The notes under the pieces were generated by a model, which searched no databases, had not been told where the DNA came from, and saw only the letters and a program-made list of their open reading frames with translations. The translations under genes were made by a program, and so were the position numbers. From an uncultured Lachnospiraceae bacterium (lineage in GTDB: Bacteria > Bacillota > Clostridia > Lachnospirales > Lachnospiraceae): a stretch of DNA of 51,374 nt. Location of the stretch: assembly GCA_910586755.1 (NCBI GenBank), contig CAJUJM010000010.1, positions 1 to 51,374 on the forward strand. The letters are read 5' to 3'. Shown one piece after another: positions 27,916 through 36,824 of this stretch; position 1 is the first letter of the stretch; each line of letters begins with the position of its first letter.

Positions 27916-29037
27916 TCATCCAATCTTACCAAAATTTTCTTTATTAATGTCAAAATCCACCTGAAGTGTTACCGTAAACACCGTACCGTTTAAATCACTG
28001 GTAACATGGATATCCCCTCCGTGCATGTCCACAATATTCTTGGAAATAGCCAGGCCAAGGCCAGTGCCTCCGGTAGTAGAGGATCGGGAATGTTCCACCC
28101 GGTAAAACTTATTAAACAGCATTGGCAGCTCCTTTTCCGGTATTACATATCCGAAATTAGTTACGGAAATCTTAACAATTGTCTCATCCGCCTCCACATC
28201 TACCAATATCTGTTTTCCTTCTGCTCCATATTTTATCGCGTTATTAATGAGATTATCAAACAATCTCGCCAAAAGATTGCCATCCGCTGTAATGACTTTA
28301 GCAGGTACATTGCTGCGTAATTCATAAACCAGGTCTTTCTCCGCAAAGCTGGGATAAAATTCTTCTAAAAGCTGGCTTAAAAGCTTGATTACATCCACCT
28401 GAGAAACCTTCATGGAGATCTTTCCGTAGTTTAACTTGGTAAAGCCGAATAAATCTTCGATCAGCTTTTCCAGGCGCTTTGCCTTTGTATAGGCAATATC
28501 GATATATTTTTTCTCCATCTCCGGCGGTATGGAGGTCCCGGTGGACAAAAGCTCCAGATAGCCGATAATAGAGGTCAAAGGAGTCCTCAGGTCATGAGCC
28601 ACATTGGTAATCAGCTCATTTTTGGTCCGCTCCGCTTCTCTCTCCTTGTCCATAAGGCTCCGAATATCCTGGGTCATCTGGTTCAGGCTGGCCGCCATGC
28701 TGGAAAATTCATCATCTCCCACCACATCCACCTCTGTGGTCAAATCCCCCTCAGAAATATTCTGCATCGCCTCATAAAGCTTATGAATATACTCCAGGGA
28801 TTTCCGTTGGAGAACCAGAAAAACCGCCGAAAATACCACGATTCCCAAAAGGACGTAGCACAGCACTCCCACCGTAGCAGAGCCCATCCCCTCCAAAGGC
28901 CGGCTGCTTCCGCCGCTTTCCCGCAGATAATCTGCAATCATAGAGACGTTGGTTACCAGAAAAATTTCCACCAGGCAGGTGACGGCAGCGCTGTAAAAAA
29001 TATTGGCAACTACCCGGGCATAAAAACGCCCGCTCAT
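27916..29037 (-). CDS. Sensor histidine kinase (VanS-like)
   Basis: About 373 aa from the ATG at 29037 (one base after the response regulator stop; a TTG at 29049 is an alternative). Two membrane helices (about 10-35 and 60-80) flank a short extracellular loop of about 20 residues, so it probably senses within the membrane or through a partner. A HAMP-like linker follows, then the H box NVAHDLRTPLTSIIGYL, N box NLINNAIKYG, and G box TGGTGLGLAISKNI. The short sensor loop is the type seen in kinases that monitor ABC exporters or the envelope. Confidence 0.93.
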   Translation of the reverse strand: MSGRFYARVVANIFYSAAVTCLVEIFLVTNVSMIADYLRESGGSSRPLEGMGSATVGVLCYVLLGIVVFSAVFLVLQRKSLEYIHKLYEAMQNISEGDLTTEVDVVGDDEFSSMAASLNQMTQDIRSLMDKEREAERTKNELITNVAHDLRTPLTSIIGYLELLSTGTSIPPEMEKKYIDIAYTKAKRLEKLIEDLFGFTKLNYGKISMKVSQVDVIKLLSQLLEEFYPSFAEKDLVYELRSNVPAKVITADGNLLARLFDNLINNAIKYGAEGKQILVDVEADETIVKISVTNFGYVIPEKELPMLFNKFYRVEHSRSSTTGGTGLGLAISKNIVDMHGGDIHVTSDLNGTVFTVTLQVDFDINKENFGKIG

Positions 29038-29038
29038 A

Positions 29039-29749
29039 TCATTTTTCAATCTTGTATCCTACTCCCCACACAGTCGTAATGATTTTATTCTGCCTGGTAT
29101 CCTCCTTCATCTTTCCTCTCAGTCTCCGGATATGTACCATAACAGTATTATTGGCCTCATAAACCTTCTCATTCCACACCTTCTCGAAAATCTCATCGGT
29201 GCTGAACACATGCCCCGGGTTGGAAGCCAACAAGTATAAAATATCAAATTCAATAGGGGTCAGCTTAATCTCTTCCCCATATACAGAAACTTTATGGTTA
29301 TCTTTGTTAATAGTCAGGCCCCGGATAATGATCTCGTTCTTCCCCCCGGCCTCCGCATGAACCGCGCTGCTGGGATTCAGCTGGGTATAGCGCCTAAGCT
29401 GGGATTTTACCCTGGCGGTAAGCTCCAGTGGATTAAAGGGTTTGGTTACATAGTCGTCAGCCCCTGTTCCCAGTCCCAGGATCTTGTCTAAATCTGTAGA
29501 CTTGGCGCTGAGCATAATAATGGGGATATTATTGGTCTCCCGAATCTTTTTACACATTTCCAGGCCGTCCATCCCCGGCATCATAATATCCAAAAGCACC
29601 AGATGGACTTCCTCTTTCTCCAAAATATCCAGTCCTTCTTTGGCATTATTGGCCTTAAATACTTTATAGCCATCACTGACCAGATAAATCTCAATCAGAT
29701 CCGCAATCTCTTTTTCATCATCTACCACTAAAATGTTGGTTTCAGCCAT
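29039..29749 (-). CDS. OmpR/PhoB family response regulator (VanR-like)
   Basis: 236 aa. Receiver domain with acidic pair DDEKE near residue 10, phospho-acceptor Asp in LLDIMMPG (about 54), Thr/Ser in MLSAKS and Lys in DYVTKPF. The C-terminal winged helix (ELTPIEFDILYLLASNPGHVFSTDEIFEKVWNE ... TVMVHIRRLRGKM) is standard OmpR type. First gene of the operon, with GAGGAGG before the start, so it likely regulates its own operon, and direct repeats upstream fit that. Confidence 0.95.
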   Translation of the reverse strand: MAETNILVVDDEKEIADLIEIYLVSDGYKVFKANNAKEGLDILEKEEVHLVLLDIMMPGMDGLEMCKKIRETNNIPIIMLSAKSTDLDKILGLGTGADDYVTKPFNPLELTARVKSQLRRYTQLNPSSAVHAEAGGKNEIIIRGLTINKDNHKVSVYGEEIKLTPIEFDILYLLASNPGHVFSTDEIFEKVWNEKVYEANNTVMVHIRRLRGKMKEDTRQNKIITTVWGVGYKIEK

Positions 29750-29799
29750 GTTTTTCCCTCCTCATTGGTCTTTTGGCCTATCGCCGCTATCTGGCTACT

Positions 29800-29843
29800 A
29801 TCTTACCATAAATGAAACGAGTTTGCCTTACATTTCTCTTACA
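29800..29843 (-). promoter_or_regulatory. Promoter and response-regulator box of the two-component operon
   Basis: Minus strand: extended -10 TGGTAAGAT (29800-29808) with a poor -35. Direct repeats TGTAAG occur at 29838-29843 and 29827-29832, an 11-base period that covers the -35 region. This is the geometry of OmpR/PhoB-family binding sites that activate promoters with weak -35 boxes. Confidence 0.5.
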
Positions 29844-29878
29844 AAATATGTAGATTTTTCCAAATGTATGTGAAATCG

Positions 29879-29920
29879 AAACAAGAGGCGCCGGTATTCT
29901 GCTTCCGGCGCCTCTTGTTT
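29879..29920 (-). terminator. Terminator of clpB
   Basis: Perfect 16-bp stem (29879-29894 and 29905-29920) with a 10-base loop, GC-rich core GAGGCGCCGG, located about 20 bp after the clpB stop on the minus strand, and followed by the upstream region of the response regulator. Confidence 0.88.
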
Positions 29921-29940
29921 GCTATATTTTTATTTCATTT

Positions 29941-32532
29941 TTATTCTGTATAAGCAATTAATTTTTCCCCATTTTCGGACACATCAATGACAATGGTGCT
30001 TCCGGCTCTGACGCCGTCGCTTAAAATTAACCGGGCGGCCAGAGTTTCCACATGTTTCTGGAGATACCTCTTTAAAGGCCGGGCTCCGTACACCGGATCA
30101 TACCCCCGCTCCGTAACAAAGGCTTTGGCCGGAATGGTCAGCTCTACCTTTAACTCTTTATCTGCCAGACGCTTGTTGACATCTGCAATCAGCAGATCCA
30201 CAATACCGCTGATGTTATCCCTTGTAAGAGGCTTAAAGAGAATGGTCTCATCCAAACGGTTCAAAAATTCCGGCCGGAAATGGGCGCGCAGGTCATTCAT
30301 TACCATGCTTTCTGCATCAGGGCGGATGCTTCCCATTTCGTCAATTCCCTCTAACAGGTATTGAGAACCAATATTAGAAGTCATAATCAAAATGGTGTTT
30401 TTAAAATCCACCGTTTTTCCCATGGAATCCGTAATCCGGCCATCGTCCAGCACCTGTAAAAGGACATTAAATACATCCGGATGAGCCTTTTCCACCTCAT
30501 CAAAAAGAACAACTGAATATGGCTTTCTCCTCACCGCCTCAGTAAGCTGTCCTCCTTCCTCGTAGCCTACGTATCCGGGAGGCGCTCCGATTAACCGCGC
30601 TACGGAATGTTTCTCCATATATTCGCTCATATCGATGCGGACCATATTGGTTTCATCATCAAACAGAGACTCTGCCAGAGCCTTGGCAAGCTCGGTTTTT
30701 CCCACGCCGGTGGGACCTAAAAACAGGAAGGAGCCAATAGGTTTTGTAGGATCCTTGATACCGGCTTTGGAACGGATAATCGCTTCAGTTACCTTCTCCA
30801 CTCCTTCGTCCTGGCCGATGACCCGTTTGTGAAGAACTTCATCTAAATGCAGGGTCTTGCTGCGCTCGCTCTCCGTCAGCTTGGACACCGGGATTCCTGT
30901 CCAGCGGGAGATAATTCTGGCAATCTCATCTTCCGAAACGCTCTCATGAACCAGACTTAAGTCCTGATTGCGGACTTTTTCTTCCTCAGCTTCCAGTTCC
31001 TTTTGAAGCTGGGGAAGCTTTCCGTACTGAAGCTCGGCAGCCTTATTTAAATCATACTTTTGCTGGGCATCCTGAATCTGGCGGCCCACGTTTTCGATCT
31101 CTTCCCTCAGGGAGGATAAGCGATCCACACTGGCCTTTTCGTTCTCCCACTGAGCCTTTTTAGAAGCAAATTCATCGTGGAGTTCGGCTAATTCCTTCTG
31201 CAGGTCTGCCAGACGATCCTGGCTTAACCGGTCCGTCTCTTTCTTTAAAGCGGCCTCCTCTATCTCCATCTGCATGATCTTTCTGGACAATTCGTCCAGT
31301 TCCGCAGGCATAGAATCCATCTCCGTTTTAATCAGGGCGCAGGCCTCATCTACCAGGTCAATGGCTTTATCCGGCAGGAACCGGTCGCTGATGTAGCGGT
31401 TAGAAAGGACTGCCGCTGAAACCAGGGCGGAATCGTTAATTTTAACGCCGTGGAATACCTCGTAGCGTTCCTTTAATCCTCTCAGGATAGAGATGGTGTC
31501 CTCCACCGTAGGTTCTTCCACCATAACCGGCTGGAACCGGCGCTCCAGGGCGGCATCCTTTTCAATATATTTGCGGTACTCGTCTAAGGTAGTTGCGCCG
31601 ATACAGTGAAGCTCTCCCCTGGCCAGCATGGGCTTTAGCATGTTTCCGGCATCCATGGATCCTTCTGTTTTCCCGGCCCCCACAATGGTGTGAAGCTCAT
31701 CAATAAACAGAATAATCTGTCCTTCGCTCTTTTTAACTTCCTCTAAAACAGCCTTTAACCGCTCTTCAAACTCGCCCCGGTACTTGGCTCCCGCTACCAG
31801 CGCTCCCATATCAAGGGCAAATAATTTCTTATTTTTTAATCCTTCCGGCACATCCCCCCGGACAATCCGTTGAGCCAGGCCTTCTACCACAGCTGTCTTA
31901 CCTACGCCGGGCTCTCCGATTAAAACCGGGTTATTTTTGGTCTTTCTGGACAGGATACGAACCACGTTTCGAATCTCGCTGTCGCGGCCGATAACCGGAT
32001 CCAGCTTTTGATCTCTGGCCCGCTCCACCAGATCATAGCCGTATTTGTTTAAGGTATCATAGGTGGCTTCCGGGTTATCGCTTACCACCCGCTGGTTCCC
32101 CCGGACCGTGGAAAGGGCCTGAAGGAACCGCTCTCTGGTAATATTGTAAAGCCGGAATAATTCCTTAATGGCACGGCCCGGCTGTTTGACCATTGCCAGG
32201 AATAAATGCTCCACAGACACGTACTCGTCGCCCATGGCCTTTGCTTCGTCCTCTGCGTTTACCAGGACTTTATTTAAATCATTGCTGACGTATAACTGGC
32301 CGCCTCCGCTGACCTTGGGAAGCTTTTCTAAAAGCTTCTCCGCTTCGCCTGTAAACATCTCCGGCTGGATCTCCATTTTGGCAATCAGCTTTAAAATCAG
32401 GCTTTCCTCTAAAGTTAAAAGGCTGACCAACAAGTGCTCCTGCTCCATCTGCTGATTTCCATACTCATAAGCCAGCTTCTCACAGCCCTGAACAGCGGCA
32501 AGAGATTTTTGGGTGAATTTATTAATATTCAT
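29941..32532 (-). CDS. clpB: ClpB disaggregase chaperone
   Basis: 863 aa from the ATG at 32532 (AAGGAGGTAAGT just upstream). N-terminal Clp repeat domain begins MNINKFTQKSLAAVQ. Two AAA+ modules carry Walker A GEPGVGKT (about 206) and GPTGVGKT (about 605), with the long coiled-coil middle domain (about 410-525) that distinguishes ClpB from ClpA/C. ClpB solubilises protein aggregates with DnaK. It is a single-gene unit with a CIRCE operator overlapping the promoter, so it belongs to the HrcA heat-shock regulon; a terminator follows. Confidence 0.97.
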   Translation of the reverse strand: MNINKFTQKSLAAVQGCEKLAYEYGNQQMEQEHLLVSLLTLEESLILKLIAKMEIQPEMFTGEAEKLLEKLPKVSGGGQLYVSNDLNKVLVNAEDEAKAMGDEYVSVEHLFLAMVKQPGRAIKELFRLYNITRERFLQALSTVRGNQRVVSDNPEATYDTLNKYGYDLVERARDQKLDPVIGRDSEIRNVVRILSRKTKNNPVLIGEPGVGKTAVVEGLAQRIVRGDVPEGLKNKKLFALDMGALVAGAKYRGEFEERLKAVLEEVKKSEGQIILFIDELHTIVGAGKTEGSMDAGNMLKPMLARGELHCIGATTLDEYRKYIEKDAALERRFQPVMVEEPTVEDTISILRGLKERYEVFHGVKINDSALVSAAVLSNRYISDRFLPDKAIDLVDEACALIKTEMDSMPAELDELSRKIMQMEIEEAALKKETDRLSQDRLADLQKELAELHDEFASKKAQWENEKASVDRLSSLREEIENVGRQIQDAQQKYDLNKAAELQYGKLPQLQKELEAEEEKVRNQDLSLVHESVSEDEIARIISRWTGIPVSKLTESERSKTLHLDEVLHKRVIGQDEGVEKVTEAIIRSKAGIKDPTKPIGSFLFLGPTGVGKTELAKALAESLFDDETNMVRIDMSEYMEKHSVARLIGAPPGYVGYEEGGQLTEAVRRKPYSVVLFDEVEKAHPDVFNVLLQVLDDGRITDSMGKTVDFKNTILIMTSNIGSQYLLEGIDEMGSIRPDAESMVMNDLRAHFRPEFLNRLDETILFKPLTRDNISGIVDLLIADVNKRLADKELKVELTIPAKAFVTERGYDPVYGARPLKRYLQKHVETLAARLILSDGVRAGSTIVIDVSENGEKLIAYTE

Positions 32533-32596
32533 ACTTACCTCCTTGTATGATATAGTAGTGGCATGTAAATAAGAGATTTTTGTTTGTTCTATGCGT

Positions 32597-32639
32597 AATA
32601 TAACACTTATTATTAGCACTGTCAAGGGTTGAGTGCTAA
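32597..32639 (-). promoter_or_regulatory. CIRCE operator overlapping the sigma-A promoter of clpB
   Basis: TTAGCACTG, 9-base spacer, GAGTGCTAA at 32613-32639: a CIRCE element with one mismatch in the left arm. On the minus strand the -35 TTGACA (32620-32625) lies within CIRCE and the -10 TATATT (32597-32602) is 17 bases further. HrcA bound here would block RNA polymerase directly. Confidence 0.93.
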
Positions 32640-32703
32640 AATATTTGTAAAAAGTCTCTGACTCTGACCGCAATTATAAAAGGCAGGAACATGTTTCAGA
32701 TAC

Positions 32704-32750
32704 AAAAAGAGAAGAAAGCCCTGTATTTATGCGGGGATTCTTCTCTTTTT
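32704..32750 (-). terminator. Terminator after the coiled-coil gene
   Basis: 13-bp perfect outer stem (AAAAAGAGAAGAA at 32704 paired with 32738-32750), ending in TTTTT on both strands. It closes the transcript of the gene that ends at 32822. Confidence 0.85.
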
Positions 32751-32821
32751 AAATTTTTTAAGTGTCGAAAACGGGTCTATATAATATTTTTCTGCTATCT
32801 ATTAGGGAAGGACTGATTCAA

Positions 32822-33679
32822 CTATGAAAGTTCTTCGTCCGTGGAAACGTCCTGCTGGCCATCTTCGTTTTTTCCGGCAATCTCATTGTATTTCTCAGCA
32901 TAATCCGCCATATCCTGTGCGGTTCCTTCTTCCGGCGGGAAATGAGTTGCATGATACTCTTCCAGCTTCTCTAGAATCTGTTCCATACTCTTTCCCTCCA
33001 TGGCTGCCAGCTCTCCCAGACGCTCTTTCATGCCGGAAATCACGCCCTCCTTGCTTCTCATGGCGGCATCCAGATTGCGAATCAGAATCTCTGCAGAGCC
33101 CGGATCTCTTAACTCCTGCGTCTCCAGAATGGACTTTTGAAGACTGTCCTGATGAAGCTCTGCTTCCTTAATATGAATATCGCCCTGCACACGATTTTTA
33201 GCGGAAGCGATTTTCTCTGACTGCTTCACATCCTCGGACGCATGGGCAATCTCAAACATATGCTCCATTTCCAGACGGTCGCGGCTCTTATCCGTATCCG
33301 CCGCACTGGATTTCTTCTCGTCCTTTTCTTCATTTTCAAGGGTCTCTTTTAACTGCCTGGCGTAAATCTCTTTTATCTGATCGTCCAGGTCCTTAAGTCT
33401 TGTCTCGAAATCTTTTAACTGCACCTCGATATCGTCCAGATCTCCGCCCTTTTTAATAGTGTCCTCAATCAGCTCATTGCGGCGCTCCACAATCAGATCC
33501 TTCTGTTCCTGAAGCGTTCCGATCATCTGCGCCAGCTTTTCCTGCGGAGACATGGCCGCCTGATTTTTATTTTTTGACAGTCCGACCGCAACGCCAGCCA
33601 GCCCGGAAACCGATGCGTTCACACCTGCCGCCGAAAATCCTGTATTCCCCATCTGATTGATATTTACCTGAATCCTCAT
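32822..33679 (-). CDS. Uncharacterised coiled-coil protein
   Basis: 285 aa, no signal peptide or membrane helix. The first 40 residues are Gly/Ala/Val/Asn-rich (MRIQVNINQMGNTGFSAAGV), and most of the rest is predicted coiled coil with heptad-like Leu/Ile spacing, interrupted by a Lys/Glu/Asp/Ser-rich segment near 115-130. The C-terminus is acidic. GGAGG precedes the ATG. The downstream gene of the frameshifted DUF5107 gene, 83 bp apart. I do not recognise the family; a structural or secretion-related helper is only a guess. Confidence 0.6.
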   Translation of the reverse strand: MRIQVNINQMGNTGFSAAGVNASVSGLAGVAVGLSKNKNQAAMSPQEKLAQMIGTLQEQKDLIVERRNELIEDTIKKGGDLDDIEVQLKDFETRLKDLDDQIKEIYARQLKETLENEEKDEKKSSAADTDKSRDRLEMEHMFEIAHASEDVKQSEKIASAKNRVQGDIHIKEAELHQDSLQKSILETQELRDPGSAEILIRNLDAAMRSKEGVISGMKERLGELAAMEGKSMEQILEKLEEYHATHFPPEEGTAQDMADYAEKYNEIAGKNEDGQQDVSTDEELS

Positions 33680-33762
33680 ACCGCCCCTCCACTTGAAACC
33701 TGATTTTCCAACTGCTTCTCTGTAGGATATATCGGCGAAATACAGGGAAAATTAAGGAAATG

Positions 33763-35671
33763 CTAAGATGCATTAAAATCATACTTATACGGAACCGGCG
33801 CTTTTATCCCGTATAATGACTCATATAACTCACTCCAAAGTTTGGAGACAGACTCCTCCCCTTCGCGGATATCATCTATCACAAGCCCTCCATTTTCTTC
33901 CATAATCTCATAGGCTTTTCTATGCTCTCCAAGCCGGTGGAGAGCGCTGATGTAATAAAATTTAAGTTTTCCCACTTCCTGCATGTCCTTGTCTTGTCTT
34001 TCAAAAAAGTCCACAATTTGAGTGTATGCTTTACAGTGGAATAAAATCCTTAAACCTTCCTTCAGGTAAGAGATTCTACTTTCCATTTTCAGCCCTTCCA
34101 GCATCCATTTCACTGCTTCCTGATGTTTCTCTGTAAGCAGGTAAGTACATGCCAGTCCATGGCATGCCCATGGGCCAGGTTCTGTATTCCATGACTGAAG
34201 CAAGAATTTTTCCGCATTTGTATAGTCTTCTTCTAAAAAGAATCCTATGCCTGCCTGATAGTATGCATACCAGTTTTCTTTATTTTCCGTTTCCAATGTC
34301 TTTACCAAAAATCCCAAATTCTCGCTGTTAATAAGAAATTCATCTGGTATATTATCTACAGACGGTTTATGTAAAACTCCTGTTTCAAAGAAATGCTTCC
34401 ATTGCTTTAAAGAATCCGATGATATAACAAATTCCAGGTGTTCTGACCACTTTCCATGCTCCTTTAGAGCCCCATACCCGCTTCCTGTCATCACAACTTT
34501 TGCCTTTGTCTTTGCCATAACGGCTGTTTCCTGCAATTTTCTTTCCATACATTCTTCAGTTTCCAAGGCCGCTAACATGCCCGTCAGCTGCTTTTCTCTA
34601 TCCTGATGAGACTGATTTTCTCCCGTCAACTTTACAGGGCCATACTGTTCCAGCCATTCCCATGCAGTATGAGGAGCCATGGGAATGCAGCCATACTGTG
34701 TTTTGGCTAATCCCGCCTGAATTTCAATATATCTCCCCGCTTTCTCTGTCAAAAATTCCTGCCAATGATCCGATGCCTGTCCTTTTCCCCAGGAGAAAAG
34801 CTTTCTGCTCCTTAATCTCTGTGTAGACATATGTAAAAGCCCATAACCATCTTTATTTAAATTTGCAATATATTTGGTTTTCTTATCATCAAGTTCAAAA
34901 AAATAGTCTACCGATTTTGGGATTTTTTTATAATCAGTAATGTCAATCCCATCCACCATGGGAATATTTACTTTAAAGACTGTACCGTCTCTATTGGTAA
35001 ATGCATTTTCTGAAGGAACTGTGATTCGTCCGCCTTCGTACTCAGGAACAGCGATATTGCTCCACCAGTACATAGGGATAACCTTATTGCTTTCATTTAC
35101 AATCCTCATCCGGCAATTCAAAAACCGATCTTCCTCTTCCAGCCAGAAATCCATCTGATAAGGCGTTTTTCTGATACGTTCATATTCATACATACGTAAA
35201 ACCGGGGCCCCTGTCTGGGTTTTTGTTACTGCTGTATATAAGGGAGAAACCGTGTAAGGATGATGGCCTATAATCCCAATGTTCCATTCCACGCCGCCGC
35301 TGAACCACGCATTTCGTATGGCCAGATTGCTGAACCTGAGGACGTCATTGGTATATAAAAGATTCGTTCCTGTCTCCTTATCCCATAACTCCCAAAGTCT
35401 GCCGCCGTATTCCGGTAAAAATACTGCCTTTAGGTATTTATTTTCCAATACTGCTGCTCTGATCTTTCAGCTTTCTTGTGTAGCTATTATACTGCCGGTA
35501 GGGATAAGCATTTTTTCTGCGTCCGTATCCTTCATAAATTTCGTCTGCCTCGTCCAATTGGAACTCTAAATCATTTTGAAGAATATGCTCCCCCAGCAAA
35601 TCCGGCACACAGGATTCTTCCCCCAGATCCGCTCCCTGTATCTTCCTGTTTTCAAATCTTAATTCCGGCAT
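33763..35671 (-). pseudogene. DUF5107 and TPR-repeat protein, split by a frameshift
   Basis: The gene starts at 35671 (AAGGAGAGG upstream, MPELRFENRKIQG) and its first about 70 residues end in RKLKDQ, where the frame closes 15 bases later. The remainder resumes in another frame as AAVLENKYLKAVFLPEYGGRLWELW and runs to 33763. Removing one base near 35461 joins the parts into the normal DUF5107 sequence (galactose-mutarotase-like fold), followed by TPR-like helical repeats (about residues 370-540) and a total near 630 aa. DUF5107 proteins are common in sugar loci of gut Firmicutes. It could be a true pseudogene, or a sequencing error. Confidence 0.8.
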
Positions 35672-35760
35672 GTTTCTTCCTCTCCTTTTATCTGAAAGAT
35701 ATTGATTCACCCTCCAAACGAAAAGAGGGGAAAAAGCTGCCTTTGCTCTATGTTTTCCTT

Positions 35761-35807
35761 ACCCTCAATGGACAAGGTCACTCACAGCCCTTGTCTGCAG
35801 AGGGTAT
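35761..35807. repeat. Palindromic motif, copies 1 and 2 (inverted pair)
   Basis: ACCCTCAATGGACAAGG (35761-35777) and CCTTGTCTGCAGAGGGTAT (35789-35807) face each other and could form one long imperfect hairpin. The pair begins at about +1 of the transcript predicted from the DUF5107 promoter. Confidence 0.75.
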
Positions 35808-35813
35808 ATTGAC

Positions 35814-35842
35814 ACTATAACACAATTCCCTTTACAGGACAA
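35814..35842 (-). promoter_or_regulatory. Predicted sigma-A promoter of the DUF5107 gene
   Basis: Minus strand TTGTCC, 17-base spacer, TATAGT. It is about 140 bp upstream of the ATG at 35671, leaving a leader that starts with the inverted repeat motif pair. Confidence 0.55.
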
Positions 35843-36027
35843 TATTCTGCTTTCACTCTGTAATTTATTTCGTTACCCCCTAATTGTTTTTACTGTTTAA
35901 AACGATTTATTATATATTCTCATCGCTAAAAATGGTTAGATAATCTAGAAAGTTTTGCCAGATATAATCCAGACGTCACATCAGTAAATCTGATAAGCCA
36001 AATCGCCATATAATATTAAATCATCTC

Positions 36028-36056
36028 TTGACAGCACGTGTAGCACGTGTTATTCT
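36028..36056 (+). promoter_or_regulatory. hicAB promoter with tandem operator in the spacer
   Basis: TTGACA, 17-base spacer, TATTCT. The direct repeat AGCACGTGT occurs twice (36033-36041 and 36042-36050), each with a CACGTG palindrome, and covers the whole spacer. This suits a repressor such as the HicB RHH domain for autoregulation. Confidence 0.75.
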
Positions 36057-36077
36057 GTCCTTGTAAGGAGGTGGAAC

Positions 36078-36254
36078 ATGAAAGACAGGGATCTTATTAA
36101 ACTCTTAAAGAAAAATGGCTGGCAGCTTGACAGGATCAACGGAAGTCACCATATTTTCAGAAAAGAGGGTATGACCGTTTCAGTTCCTGTGCATGGAAAA
36201 GATGTTCCTACCGGTCTGCTACATCAAATTTTGAAAGATGCGGGGCTGAAATAG
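36078..36254 (+). CDS. hicA: HicA mRNA interferase toxin
   Basis: 58 aa, MKDRDLIKLLKKNGW start, with the family core GSHHIF near residue 23 (His is the catalytic residue) and TVSVPVHGKDVPTGLLHQILKDAG, the typical HicA C-terminal pattern. HicA is a dsRBD-like ribonuclease that cleaves mRNA and tmRNA when free of HicB. It has a perfect AAGGAGG ribosome-binding site and lies 35 bp upstream of hicB, in the usual toxin-first order. Confidence 0.93.
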   Translation: MKDRDLIKLLKKNGWQLDRINGSHHIFRKEGMTVSVPVHGKDVPTGLLHQILKDAGLK

Positions 36255-36289
36255 CTCCGCCTTTCAAAAAATAAAAAGGAGGCTTTGTT

Positions 36290-36667
36290 ATGTTATTTGT
36301 ATATCCCGCCATCTTTCACAAAGAAGATGAATCCTACTGGGTAGAATTTCCTGATCTGAAAGGCTGCAATACCTACGGTTCCACCATTCCGGAAGCTATG
36401 GAAATGGCACAAGAAGCACTTGCTGGATATCTTTTGTCATTGTTAGAGCATGGGGACAATATCGCTTCTCCTTCTGATATTTCTGTCATTCATGCGGCTG
36501 ACGGTTTTTCCTCCCTTGTATCGTGTGACATTAACCAGTATAAGGATACCAAAGCAGTAAAAAAGACTTTAACCATACCGTCATGGCTGAATGACCGTGC
36601 CATTTCTATGGGAATCAACTTTTCCCAGGCATTACAAGAAGCACTTCTCTCCAAAATACAGACTTAA
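36290..36667 (+). CDS. hicB: HicB antitoxin
   Basis: 125 aa. The N-terminal partial RNase H fold (FVYPAIFHKEDESYWVEFPDLKGCNTYGSTIPEAMEMAQEAL) is the classic HicB domain, and a C-terminal RHH-like segment (KKTLTIPSWLNDRAISMGINFSQALQEAL) should bind the promoter. AAAGGAGG precedes the start. HicB neutralises HicA and represses the hicAB promoter. Confidence 0.93.
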   Translation: MLFVYPAIFHKEDESYWVEFPDLKGCNTYGSTIPEAMEMAQEALAGYLLSLLEHGDNIASPSDISVIHAADGFSSLVSCDINQYKDTKAVKKTLTIPSWLNDRAISMGINFSQALQEALLSKIQT

Positions 36668-36762
36668 CACCTATCAACTCCCCCGATCTTCACATGGAAT
36701 CGGGACAGCTGCTTCCCTTGCTATTTCAAAGGTGCACTAGCAGCATAATTTACAGATCGGGC

Positions 36763-36809
36763 GCTTCTTGTCAGATAGCCGGAATCAACAGCGCCATCTG
36801 ACAGGAAGC
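36763..36809 (-). terminator. Hairpin after the second PTS operon
   Basis: Arms GCTTCTTGTCAGAT (36763-36776) and ATCTGACAGGAAGC (36796-36809) pair with one mismatch. It lies just beyond the last GH1 stop (36825) on the minus strand; a T tract is weak. Located between hicB and the operon end, so it probably serves that end. Confidence 0.55.
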
Positions 36810-36824
36810 TCTTACCAATGAAAG

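Larger units (their letters stand above)
35672..36077. other. Intergenic region between DUF5107 and hicA
   Basis: 406 bp without a gene. It holds the predicted minus-strand promoter of the DUF5107 gene (35814-35842), an inverted pair of the local palindromic motif (35761-35807) and the hicAB promoter (36028-36056). The middle, about 35850-36020, is AT-rich with nothing recognised. Confidence 0.7.

Noticed and set aside
36668..36762. Hairpin candidate CCCGAT ... ATCGGG after hicB
   Set aside because: Only a 6-bp stem without a T run; not convincing as the hicAB terminator.
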